Shown here: positions 1 through 9,347 of the stretch, piece by piece
Layout: each line of letters begins with the position of its first letter
Numbering within the stretch: position 1 is the first letter of the stretch
From: Symbiodinium natans
Taxonomy: Eukaryota; Sar; Dinophyceae; Suessiales; Symbiodiniaceae
Direction: 5' to 3'
Assembly: GCA_905221605.1 (NCBI GenBank)
Contig: CAJNDS010002173.1
Span: 427,001 to 491,000 of the forward strand
Length of the DNA: 64,000 nucleotides
Position numbers and translations under genes: made by a program
The notes under the pieces: generated by a model
Told to the model about the DNA's origin: nothing
What the model saw: the letters and a program-made list of their open reading frames with translations, nothing else
Databases searched by the model: none

Positions 1-115
1 CGGCGTGGGCGCACATCGAGATCGACGGCGAGCGGCGGATGGTCCTGGTCTGAGCTCAGGGCAACGGCGAACCGCACAGGCCGCGCCCGAGAAAATAAAT
101 TGTCGACTCGTCAGG

Positions 116-340
116 GTAGCCGGTGTCGTTGTCCCACCCGATTGTGTCGCCGCCCAATTGTCCCACCCGATTGTCCCACCCATTGTCCAGTGTCCCACCC
201 GTCGACTGAGCGTCGGTAAAAAAAAATGTCGACGGACCTCGGCGTAGCCGGTGTGGTTGTCCCACCCGATTGTGTCGCCACCCAATTGTCCCACCCGATT
301 GTCCCACCCATTGTCCCACCCAGCGTCCCACCCGTCGACA
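116..340. repeat. Two-copy 128-bp direct repeat rich in GTCCCACC
   Basis: A block starting GTAGCCGGTGT at 116 recurs at 244 with few differences. Inside each copy the word TTGTCCCACCC is itself repeated several times. The second copy runs longer before it diverges near 340. It lies directly upstream of the coiled-coil ORF and could be promoter, 5' UTR or the end of an older tandem array. No protein reading is convincing here. Confidence 0.7.
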
Positions 341-422
341 CGCGCGTTCGCCCTGGTCCGAAGCTAATCTCCAGCTCAACAAATTCACTCACCCGCTTAC
401 ACAGCCAAGAGCAAACGCAGCC

Positions 423-1570
423 ATGCCGAGCCAGCCTGCTCCGGAATCGAGGAAGATCAAGTACCTCACCAAAAAGAGCAAGGCCGATGGCGTGTCTCCT
501 GAGGAGCGAAGTATGAGGCGCAGATCGCAGCCTTGAAGCAGAAGCGGTCGCGGGGCATCCTGGAGCGCCGACACATCACCGCGGAGGCCGACCGCGTCAT
601 CGCCAGCAACCAGGCTTCCAGCGAGATGGTGGCGGGCGAGGTGCGGCAGGGGACCGCCACGCTGGAGAAGCGCTTCGACCGCTTGGAGGCCATGGTCTCC
701 TCGGGCGCGTCGAGCTCCTCCGGCCGCGACGACCTGCTGCAGCGCCTCGCGGGCAAGCCCGGCAGCTCCAAGGAGACCCAGGCCGTGATCGACGCCAACA
801 AGGAGCTAAAGAAGCGCCAGCTCAAGGAGGAGCGCGAGGAGGAGAAGAAGGCCGAGAAGCGCCGCAAGGCCATGGAGCCCTTCGAGATCCCGCTGGAGGA
901 GGGCGACTCCCGCCAGGACGGCGTCGTCGTCCGTGCCGGAGCGGAGCGGCGGTTGTGCGACTACAAGGCCGACGAGCCCTTCGACTTCCACGGTGTGACC
1001 TGCCGCCTGGTGGAGATGGGGAACCACGGCGCGCGGCTCCAGCTGGAGCCCTGCAACGCGACCCAGCTCAAGGCCCTGCAAACCTTGCCGAGGCATCCCA
1101 GGACGGGCAAGAGCCTCTTCGAGCAGCTGCAGGCCGTCACCAAGCACGGCGCCGTGGCGGCGCAGCTCGTGGACGGGAAGGTCAAGGAAGCCGCCAACCA
1201 GAAAAACATCACCGCGGCGCTCCTGGGCCTGCGCTTTCGCGCGCAGTACTTCAACCCGGTCGAGTTCCTCAGGCTGAAGAGGGAGGCGAGACCGGCGGCG
1301 ACCACGGCGGAGGAGCCCGTGCGGAGCCACGAGGTCGAGCAGGTCGCGGAGCCCGCGTGGAGCCCCCAGGAGCTGGACCAGGAGAGCACGGTCGCCAGCA
1401 GCGGCCTTGCGAAACCCGCCGAGCCCGAGGAGCCCCTCGGCGAGCTCCACGAGCTGGACCTGAACGGCGAGAAGCTGCGCTTCACCGTGGTGGGCGTCTT
1501 TGGCCGCTCCCCGATCGGACCCAGGAGGACGCTGAAGCCGCAGACCGGCTCGGCGACAGGGAGCCGTTGA
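423..1570 (+). CDS. GC-rich coiled-coil protein of unknown function, with an apparent 1-nt frameshift
   Basis: I do not recognise the family. The frame from the ATG at 423 begins MPSQPAPESRKIKYLTKKSK and runs to ...SPEERS near 510. The continuation KYEAQIAALKQKRSRG is in another frame and stays open to the stop at 1570. The two fit together if one base is missing near 508-511, so this is either a young pseudogene, an assembly error, or an unseen splice. The protein has a charged, Lys/Glu-rich coiled coil (about 790-880), a central region (about 960-1290) with a compact globular look, and an acidic, Pro-rich tail. Third codon positions are almost all G or C, unlike the ORF that follows at 1593, so the two are probably separate genes. 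No signal peptide or membrane segment is seen. Confidence 0.55.
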
Positions 1571-1592
1571 TCCAAAGGCAGCGGCAGGAGAG

Positions 1593-2804
1593 TTGAGCAA
1601 AGAAACCCCTTTTGGCAAGATCCTAGAGAAGGAGGCTGGTGGTGCGCTCAAAGCTTGTGACTTTGGTGCACTCATGCCTTTCTGGGAGGCTGCTTCGAGC
1701 ACACTTTTGCATGTCCACGATTCAAAACCTGTGCTTCTACTGATCAACAAGACAAAGCAGCAGATCCAAAACACCACTTTTTGGAGAGCCGAAGTTCCAA
1801 GTCTTGCCAAATACCCTCCGAAAAATTCCATGACATTGGTAACTTTCAACATGCCATGCATTGAATTGTACCAGCTCTTAGAAGAAAGAATCACAGAGAT
1901 CGTGGGCAGCAACGTGGCCAGTCTCAACCGCTGGAAAAAACGCAGTGGAGGCATTCTTTGTCAAAAGCATCCATCACATGGTTCACGACAGTTGGAGTTG
2001 GTTGCTGTGCCTTACCCTCCTCTGTTTTTGACGAAAACGGACTTGGAGCAGCAGGGCTTTACAAACAGAACGCTTCAGGAACTAGGCTTTCCAGCAAAAT
2101 TCTTCAAGGCTCGGGGATGGAGGGTCCAGGCCGGCGACTTGGAAGACCTTTTCTTCGGTATAAGAGAGCTGAAGGAGGGTGGCTTCACCGCAGCGGAGCT
2201 GAAGGAGGCAGGTTGGCATGCATATACTCTGAAGCAGTTTGGCTTCAACGCAAGGGAGCTGAAGGAGGGTGGCTTCAACGTAATGGAGCTGAAGGAAGTG
2301 TCCTTCTCCGCAAGGGAGCTGAAGCAGGGTGGCGTCAACGCAAGGGAGCTGAAGGAGGTTGGCTTCAATGCCTGGGAGCTGAAGGATGCTCTCTTCCCCG
2401 CACTGGAGCTGAAGGAGGCTGGCTTCAACGCAATGGAGCTGAAGGAGGCTGGCGTCACCGCAACGGAGCTGAAGAAGGAGCTTCAGTTTGGCATTTACTT
2501 CAGGAATCCGCGCGAGCTTGGCTTCAACGCAAGGGAGCTGAGCGAGTTTGGCTTCAAAGCATGGGAGCTGAAGAGTTTTGGCTTCAACGCAAGGGAGCTG
2601 AAGGAGGCTGTCTTCTCCCTAAAGGAGTTTGGTAGGGGTGACTTCAGCGCAAGGGAGCTGAAGGATGCTGGCTTCACCGCAAGGGAGCTGAAGAAGCAGG
2701 TTTTCGTCAGCATGACCGCAAGGGACCTGCAGACGATTGGCTTCAACGCAACGGAGCTGAAGGATGCTGGCTTCAATGCAACGCAGCTGATGAGGCTGTT
2801 TTGA
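1593..2804 (+). CDS. Decapeptide-repeat protein (FxAxELKEAG repeats)
   Basis: This is an open frame of 403 codons whose C-terminal 60 percent is a string of 10-residue units of the form ELKEAGFNAR. About 18 clear units run from 2163 to the stop. Degenerate units keep the same spacing back to about 2043 (LEQQGFTNRT, LQELGFPAKF). Such leucine-spaced repeats are expected to stack as a solenoid, loosely like pentapeptide or leucine-rich repeats; no catalytic residues are visible. The frame opens with TTG at 1593 after a stop at 1533, so the true start is probably in an upstream exon or at a later ATG. The N-terminal 150 residues are less convincing and may include intron. Two units are interrupted by short insertions (near 2490 and 2620). 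Function unknown. Confidence 0.65.
   Translation: MSKETPFGKILEKEAGGALKACDFGALMPFWEAASSTLLHVHDSKPVLLLINKTKQQIQNTTFWRAEVPSLAKYPPKNSMTLVTFNMPCIELYQLLEERITEIVGSNVASLNRWKKRSGGILCQKHPSHGSRQLELVAVPYPPLFLTKTDLEQQGFTNRTLQELGFPAKFFKARGWRVQAGDLEDLFFGIRELKEGGFTAAELKEAGWHAYTLKQFGFNARELKEGGFNVMELKEVSFSARELKQGGVNARELKEVGFNAWELKDALFPALELKEAGFNAMELKEAGVTATELKKELQFGIYFRNPRELGFNARELSEFGFKAWELKSFGFNARELKEAVFSLKEFGRGDFSARELKDAGFTARELKKQVFVSMTARDLQTIGFNATELKDAGFNATQLMRLF
2163..2801 (+). repeat. 30-bp tandem repeat array encoding ELKEAG units
   Basis: The DNA word GAGCTGAAGGAGG(C/G)TGGCTTCAACGC-like recurs every 30 bp. Because 30 is divisible by three, both strands stay open, which explains long antisense frames here. 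Copies differ mostly in codons 5-10, so the array is old or under protein-level selection. Confidence 0.85.
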
Positions 2805-3797
2805 ATTTGGTAGGCGCATAACGCATTTACAGGCGGACGGGTCGTATATAGTCTCCTCGGGGCCCGGGCCGACATGTAAGCCCGTACAGGGCCTGTAGAG
2901 CCGATACGGCCCGTAGAGGGCTTGAGAGTGCCGAGGCCTCTGCTTCACCATAAGGAAGCTGAAGACCAATCCAGTAGGGGACACTGAGTCTGTACAGATC
3001 CAGACACTGCTCAAGGTTCAGCCCCATGGCCATCAATCTTGCATGTCTTCTTTGAGCCCATCTCCTCCCAGTCCCTTTGAGCCTGAGTTCAGCTGAGTTC
3101 GGTTCCCTTTGGGCATGGACTCTCGTACTCTGAGCCTTAAGCCCCTAAACACCCAACACCCTTCGCGGCCAACATGCAGGCAGCACTCCAGCGTCCCTTC
3201 TGGAGGCGCGAAGTCGTCACCAGCCTGGCGCGTTGCGGGGGGGAGGGGGGGTTCCACCCTGGAGAGCGGCTCACGCCCAGGCCCAGCACTTGTAGTTGAA
3301 ATTCCCTTTTAACACGAAACCCTGCCTAAGTCGCTTGCTGCTTTGTAACGAAGGCGCGGGAGCGTGCGAAGTTCAGCCCCTGCAACCAACAAGCTTCAGG
3401 GTTTCGGTGTTCGGCTTTCCCGAACCTCAGAGATTTGGGTCTTGTGACTCTTCAGGGTCGCTTTTGGGCCTTGCCATCCTCGTGCATGTTGGAAATCTTT
3501 TCGGGGGGAGATTAGGGAGTTTGACCTTGACGAGCTCTGTACGCTTGGTCTCAGGCCACGTTGTAAGGGAAAATTGCGGCATCCCGCGCCCCGCAATGTC
3601 TTAGCTCGAACTACAGCTAGTCAGAGTTACTTATGCAGCCCTCCGCTGCGTGGACTCAGCACGGAAGTCCACACGTCACCCCAGGCCGACAAGGTGTGCA
3701 GCCCCGTAGTCCCTAAACCCGGTGCTCTTGGTGCTCGTAGTTTTCTTGCTGCTCTGGATGCAAGTTTGTTGTTTCAAGTTAAGAAATATTAAGAATC
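2805..3797. other. Intergenic stretch, no gene recognised
   Basis: After the repeat protein's stop there is a GC-rich patch (2840-2930) with overlapping GTACAGGGCC/GGCCCGTAGAGGGC words that could fold. The rest has no codon pattern, no conserved motif and only short frames on either strand. Confidence 0.5.
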
Positions 3798-4440
3798 CAT
3801 GCTCCCAAGGTAGGACCTTTTTTCACGTGTTTAGGGCTCCATGCCGTATTTAAACTCTTAATTTGGCTCGAAATTGTCGAGAAACTATATATAAAAACGG
3901 CCAGCTCAAAACATAAAGGGGAGAAGATAAGTCCGAACATGCTGCCGATCTAGGACATTTTTTCGCGTTTTTAAAGCTCAATGCTGCATTCAAATTCTGA
4001 AATTTGCTAGAAATTTTCGGGTAGTAGTTTTTAAACACGGGCAGCTTAAACAAACAACAGCGAGTAACCAGAAATCCGAACATGCTTCCGAGCTAGGCAC
4101 TTTTCACGTGTTTAGGGCTCGATGACATACTCATTCCCGGAATTTGTGTAGAACACGTGACCAAGTCTCATACACAAACAATCGATGCAGTAAAAAGACC
4201 GAGAAATTACATGCTGCCGAGCTCGGCCCTTTTCACGTGTTTAGGGCTCCATGCCACACTCGAACCCGGAAACTTTCCAAAAATAATAGGGCAATAATTA
4301 ATATACAAAACAACAAGCGCAACAAAAAAGAATGATCACACACATTCGAACATCCTGCCGAGATAGGATCGTTTTCATGTGTTTAGAGCTCTGCGCCATA
4401 CTCAAAGCCGTGAGTTTGCAAATTTTTGTAGGATTCGCAA
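3798..4440. repeat. Five ~140-bp tandem repeats with a CACGTG core
   Basis: Copies begin with CATGCT(G/C)CCGAG-like sequence at 3798, 3938, 4081, 4210 and 4351, a spacing of 129-143 bp. The best kept part of each unit is TTTTCACGTGTTTAGGGCTC, containing the palindrome CACGTG in copies 1, 3 and 4 (CGCGTT in copy 2, CATGTG in copy 5). Between cores the sequence is AT-rich and much less conserved. The unit could be a satellite fragment or an array of regulatory sites; the pattern of a conserved core in divergent spacers favours selection or recent gene conversion of the core. Confidence 0.75.
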
Positions 4441-4443
4441 GCA

Positions 4444-4935
4444 AAGCTGTGCCGGCACATTTGGCACAGCGGCACGGTAGGATCTACGGGCCGAATCTAC
4501 GGGCTGTGCCGCACAGTGGAACTAAATGTGCCAATTGTGTCAACAGTGACGGCAAGGTTGGCACATTTCCAAGAGCCAAGTGTGCCAGTGTGCCAGACCC
4601 CCCAGCACAGCCGGCACAATTGGCACGCTGGCACATTTGGTTTTGGAACTGTGCCGCTGTGCCAAACGTGTCGGCACAGTTGGCACACTGGCACATTTGT
4701 TTTTTTTAATTGTGCCAAACCTTGCGGCACAGTTGGCACAGCTGCTGCAGGGAGCTGTGCCGGCACGGCTGGCACAGCGGCATGGCTGGCTCAACGGGCT
4801 GTGCCGGGGGGTCTGGCACAGCTGCTGCGGGGAGCTGTGCCGGTGTGGCTGTGCCGGGCGGGGACTCTGGCACAGTTGCTGCGGGGAGCTGTGCCGGCAC
4901 GGGCTTTTTGATTTGTGTCGCTGGCGGGTTGTGCC
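4444..4935. repeat. Cluster of TGTGCC / GGCACA inverted and direct words
   Basis: About 490 bp is built mainly from TGTGCC and its complement GGCACA. The perfect palindrome TGTGCCGGCACA occurs at 4448-4459 and near-perfect forms occur near 4756 and 4892. A ~31-bp unit (CTGGCACAGCTGCTGCGGGG plus AGCTGTGCCGG) is repeated near 4733, 4813 and 4867. Long frames on both strands are a by-product of the repeat. The stretch can form many alternative stems. Confidence 0.75.
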
Positions 4936-5045
4936 GGCATTTCTGGCCCACCATGTGAGTTCTGCCTCATTAAAAAACTCGTGCTGATCCGGCAGGTTCG
5001 GTAGTCTGGCAAGGGGGCGGTACACGGTAGCTGCAAAAAACGCAG

Positions 5046-5412
5046 CTACGCTGTTGAACGCTGCCTGTTCTTTGATATCAACGCCAAACCCGCAAGTGGG
5101 AATTGACCTGATGGCCACGCCACGCCGCGTGGGCAGTGAAGGCCGGCAAGAGCGGAAGTCTTGAAATCCTCCGCCAGAGTACAGTTGCAGAGACACAGGG
5201 ATATCAATTCTTCGCGTTTTTCATCGGAGCAGCGTCGAAAAGCCGTCAGCGTATACGCTGCTATCGCCCACATATGCCCCTCGTGAGGCTCGACCTTGTG
5301 ATATCGGCGCGCGTTAAACGAGACCGGCTTGTCATGCATGTCGAGCCACGAGCCGCGGAACCGATGAATTTTGTTTTTCATCACGACTTCGTCCGGCGAT
5401 GTTCCTTCAGCT
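5046..5412 (-). pseudogene. Fragment of a retroelement-type polyprotein (tentative)
   Basis: On the minus strand a frame reads EAEGTSPDEVV followed by a segment with SFNARRYHKVEPHEG and MWAIAAYT, then breaks. I recall a similar pattern (F-A-R-x-H-x-VEP-x-EG-x-x-x-x-AAYT) near the end of dinoflagellate retrotransposon polyproteins, but I cannot check it. The frame is short, has no start or stop in a sensible place and appears to continue in another frame toward 4930 (containing NQHEFFNEAELTWW-like sequence), so it is best read as a decayed remnant. It is the only minus-strand coding trace in the window. A chance antisense frame cannot be excluded. Confidence 0.35.
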
Positions 5413-5599
5413 TCTATACACCCGGCGTCTCACCTGAAAATGTTTGGTCAGACGGTTCCCGGCACTCCATTGCACGTTCTCTCCGAGTCTCCTTTGGATT
5501 CGTAGTGACATCTCAACACGAGTGCAGGCACTTCTTCCTGCGGAGCCGGACTGTTGGGCTGTCGGTCTGTCGGATTAATGTGGGCTCCTGTTGATCATT

Positions 5600-6670
5600 G
5601 CTTGGTCTCTAGAGGACACGAACAACAGGCTGTGGTAGCTTCAGTACAAAACCTCAAAAAACTGCAGTGACTACGGAAGTTGTAGCTGACAGTCCCACGT
5701 CCATGGTTTGACTTATGTGTGTGACCAAAACTGACCCCGAGCCCCTTGGCCGTTTGATTTTAGTGTGGATTCAACTTGTTTCCGTTCGTTGTACTTGGAC
5801 GACAGGCTGCTGGAGATGATGAAGCCGAGTCAACCTCCTCCGATCCCATGCCGCTGAGCAAAAATTAGCAGATGCATCATCATCACGCTCCTTTAGAAGC
5901 TGAAGTAGGCATACGCAAGAGTTTAGAAGACATGTTCTTAAACAAGAGCTACTGCCAGACAGCAAGACTTAGAAGCTAAGATTGAAAAAGGTTCATGCTG
6001 TGGTCAACCAGAGGCCGCGTCTGCCTCCTAGGGCTCAATGACAAAGGGACGGAGGTTTTGCTTAGTTTTTCAGATCGTGGCTGCAGCAAGACATGATGGG
6101 ACGGGGCTCATTGTTGGGGAAGCGGGGTTGGGAACTAACAATGCAAGCAATGCAGTAAGATGAATGAGAGGCAGTGATTCTATCGGCTGACGGGATGTAG
6201 CCTAGACAGTCCAAGAGGTTGGGGATCCAGATTGGCGAGTGCGGGTTGAAGGCAGGCTGTTGATGTCGGAACTAGTGATGTTAAATGGCATGCGTTGCCA
6301 CGTGCTCCAAGCCCGCATAGCAGCAGTTCCGGTGTCCTCCCCGACCCCCTGCACGGTTTGCAATGGCCTTCGTTGCCGTCGTGCTGATGTTCGTCTCATC
6401 CTTGGCATGCCTGATTCTTGCCTATTTTCGAGGAGTTGAGTTAAGGATCCGAATTGGAGCTACCATCCGACATCATCATACGATAAGCATACGGATTACC
6501 CTATATCCCCATTCTTGCTGCTCGTAGCTGAAGACAAGCTTTTGAGCAAAAACCCAGGATTGGGCCTGCCTGGGCCGGGGGACTGCGTGGTGATCTCCAA
6601 AATGCTACGGAGACGACGCGGGAGTTGCCAACTGGGCGGCCTCTTGCTGCAGCCGGAAGTTGCACTGCAG
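5600..6670. other. Probable intron or intergenic DNA upstream of the Cys-rich exon
   Basis: No convincing exon is seen. Short open frames at 6239-6439 and 6515-6690 lack conserved features. If the Cys-rich exon at 6671 belongs to a multi-exon gene, its earlier exons should lie here. Confidence 0.4.
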
Positions 6671-6999
6671 AAGACGAGAGCAAGATGCATGATTTCGGGT
6701 CTGGTTATGCAGAAGGCACCTTTCCCTTCGTCGTGGCGTATTGCGAAAGGAAGAGCTGGCGCTTGGATGGTGGTTTCTACACCAAAGAGTTCGAAAACTG
6801 CGTTATCTCACACACTGGCTTGACACCTCCATGCGCCGCTTGCTTTTCGAAGTCCGCCATCTACACCTACGAGAACTGTAAGTTTGCCTGCTGGTTCCAT
6901 TCCTGGTGCGGCCACGAATGCTTGAAGTGCGTCGATGAGTCGGCTCCAGAGGTTCGGCAGTGCGCGGGAGTGGACGTGCCGGGCGTGATCCCTTGCTGA
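6671..6999 (+). CDS. C-terminal exon of a Cys-rich secreted-type protein
   Basis: The frame reads MHDFGSGYAEGTFPFVVAYC and continues with regularly spaced cysteines: a CxxC pair (PPCAAC), then NCKFAC, WCGHECLKC and a final VIPC before the stop at 6997-6999. The arrangement (C..C..C..C...WC..xC.xC...C at the C-terminus) is one I associate with extracellular dinoflagellate proteins of unknown function. The 3' part of the gene is complete; an acceptor CTGCAG precedes 6671. The upstream exon, which would carry the signal peptide, is not identified. Role unknown; the cysteines suggest a disulfide-stabilised domain outside the cytosol. Confidence 0.55.
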
Positions 7000-9347
7000 G
7001 GGCACTCGATTTTGACAGTCTTCCGAGTCCTTCGGATTCGGCTGACAGGGCATGTTGGTCAACGTGGTGGTAGGGTGCTGCCTGTAGCTGTACGGAAAGA
7101 GATGTCGATGCGACACCATCTCCAGCATCCTTCCCCCGCGATGCTCGCATGCCCCAAAAGTGTACAGTACAGCTGTATAGAGCGGCGGGACGTGCCCAGC
7201 CTCGTCACTCCTCCCTGGGTTCACGAATGCCGCGTTCCTGGGGTCTTTTGGTGCCTTTGGGGGATTCCAGGAACCACTGGAGCCCCTGGCCTGACTTGGA
7301 GGTCCATCGCTAGTTGAATCTCCACCCGCTGGGAACTGAAACGGACCTCCAAGCTTGAGGCCTTACAGAAATCACGACCAAGTGTCGAATCGGAGACTGT
7401 GAAACCGCTGAACCGCTCAAGCTTACCCAGACTCAGCCCCGACAAGTGCCTCCAACCTGTCTTAGTGCGCACATTTTTGTTCCTTAACCTTGTCTCGCAA
7501 CTTCGTGTCTCCGTTTGTAGTTCGATGTATCTCGAACACCTCAGGCTCTCGCTGAAGAGTTTGGTCTGCGAGGAGCCGGTTCGAATAGCTGCAACGGTGT
7601 CAGGCCGTGTCAGGGGCTTTGGAGTTTGCGCTTTCGGTCGGGTGTGGGCTCCAGGTTTCAGCGTTCAGGGCCTCGAGTGCTTGGCGCTAAAATACCGGTT
7701 ACCCGGACGTGGGATGGACATAGAGTTGTTGAAGTTGTCGGTTCTTGAACCCTGCATGGGGGACTCGTAGGGAGAAGACTCTGGTGGCAGAGCCTGGAAG
7801 CCTCAGTATTGAACCTTCAGCAAACCATTACGGGAGCCTGGGATGGGGAAGGGCCGTTTCGGGCTTGTGCACGGCTTTTAGTTCTTTTACAGGCATACTC
7901 CTTAGTCAGTGGTTTGGTTCTTGGCACCTACCTCTCGGATGAAAGTCTGTCCCATGGAGCACTCAACAACTCTGAATGAACCCGACGCCACACAGGAGCT
8001 CTGTGTGTTTGCCTTGCTCCATGGCGCTGAATGCACCCATCACTGCAACGGGAAGAACTGTATGGTCGTGAATCACCATAAGTTTTTGGAAGGCCGAGCT
8101 TTTTGTCGGGCCAAGATGTCCTTTGTCTGCTTAGGTTTCTGAGCAAACAGCATCTCCTTGGGCTGTTTGACTATGTTCTCTGCAGGATGGTGACATCCCG
8201 GTCATGAAGTCAAGTCCGCGTCTGGACACCAGCCCAAAATCACCGGCAGTGCAGTTGCGTGGCTTCTGCGCGGCCTGGCCTTCGCTTGGCTTCCAAAGCC
8301 TACAGACATCTACAGACCCCCAAGACGCTTCCGAAGGGTTGTTGGGTCAGACTTACATATAAGACCCCAAATACGGAACCGCGGAGTGATCTCTCCAGAA
8401 AGGTTCCCCCGTCGGGCCCGATATCCAGGAATGTAGGTCCTGACCCAATGGGCCGGGCCAAGACGCTTCCACCACCCTTCGCCGAGTTGCAGTGGCCGGA
8501 GGGTCTCTGGGGCTTCATACCTGCTTGGAGGATCATAAGTGTTGTTAGAAGTACTTTACCTCGTTGCACGCAATTATGTGTATCGATACCTTGTTTCGAA
8601 CCCTAGATACTAAGTCCTATGACCGTTTAAGTGGAGTTGTGTTGGGACGAGTATAGTGTAGTCCTTCATCCTTTTCGGGTACGACAAAGGGCTCGCTTGC
8701 AGTTTTGCGCGGCCTGCGCGTTCCCCTTGCCATCTTGGCATCATCTCCCGCCTTAGCACGTTACTTCCCGCAGTGTCGGCTGTGAGTCTGATGTGCTCTT
8801 CGCATGTGATGCGGGCAGCTGCATCAAGCGGGCCAAGTTGACAACTAGCCTGGACGTCTGGGACCACAGTCGTGAGACAGGCAGAAGAACACTTGCTTGG
8901 CGCCACCTCTCGAAGGGGGCTCGGCAAATACATAAAGACACACACACACACACACTCATTCTTCTTCGGGCACATGCTGTTTAAACGTTTATTCTCAATG
9001 CTGCCCGAAACCCAACAAAAAGGGAAAGGCATTGGCATTCGGCGGAACATTTTCAGCAGTCCCCATCAACTAGGCACTGGGCAGGGGCCGCTCGGATTGC
9101 CAATGCAATGGGCTTAGCATGAGCAATATTTGGAAATGTCAATATTTGTTATACCTGTTCTTACTCTCAATCATTGATTCGAAGTGCTAAATATAGACCA
9201 TTATGCAAACTGATATTTTGAGCTCTCTGTGTTGATCAGGTTCACAATCCATAGGGGTGAGGAGATGTCTGTTTTCAGCAGTGTTTAGAGTCATGTAAAG
9301 TCTGATGAGTCTTCTGTTCTGAACGTGTGCTGGGACAGACATGAAGT
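7000..9347. other. Mostly featureless DNA between two genes
   Basis: About 2.3 kb follows the Cys-rich stop. Apart from a short (CA)n run near 8938-8956 I see no repeat or motif. A Cys/His-containing frame at 7909-8142 has an equally long antisense partner and no supporting signal. The promoter of the PAN/Kelch gene should lie at the right end, but no TATA-like or TTTT-box signal stands out. Confidence 0.4.

Noticed and set aside
806-1954. 382-codon minus-strand open frame
   Set aside because: It is antisense to the GC-rich coiled-coil gene, has low-complexity Leu/Arg-rich sequence and no motif; high G+C at third positions removes antisense stops.
2075-3014. Minus-strand frames with repeated ASFSSLALKP-like units
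   Set aside because: They are the complement of the 30-bp ELKEAG repeat, which stays open on both strands.
4484-5036. Several overlapping frames encoding Ala/Cys/Pro-rich peptides
   Set aside because: Products of the TGTGCC/GGCACA repeat; open on both strands with no conserved pattern.
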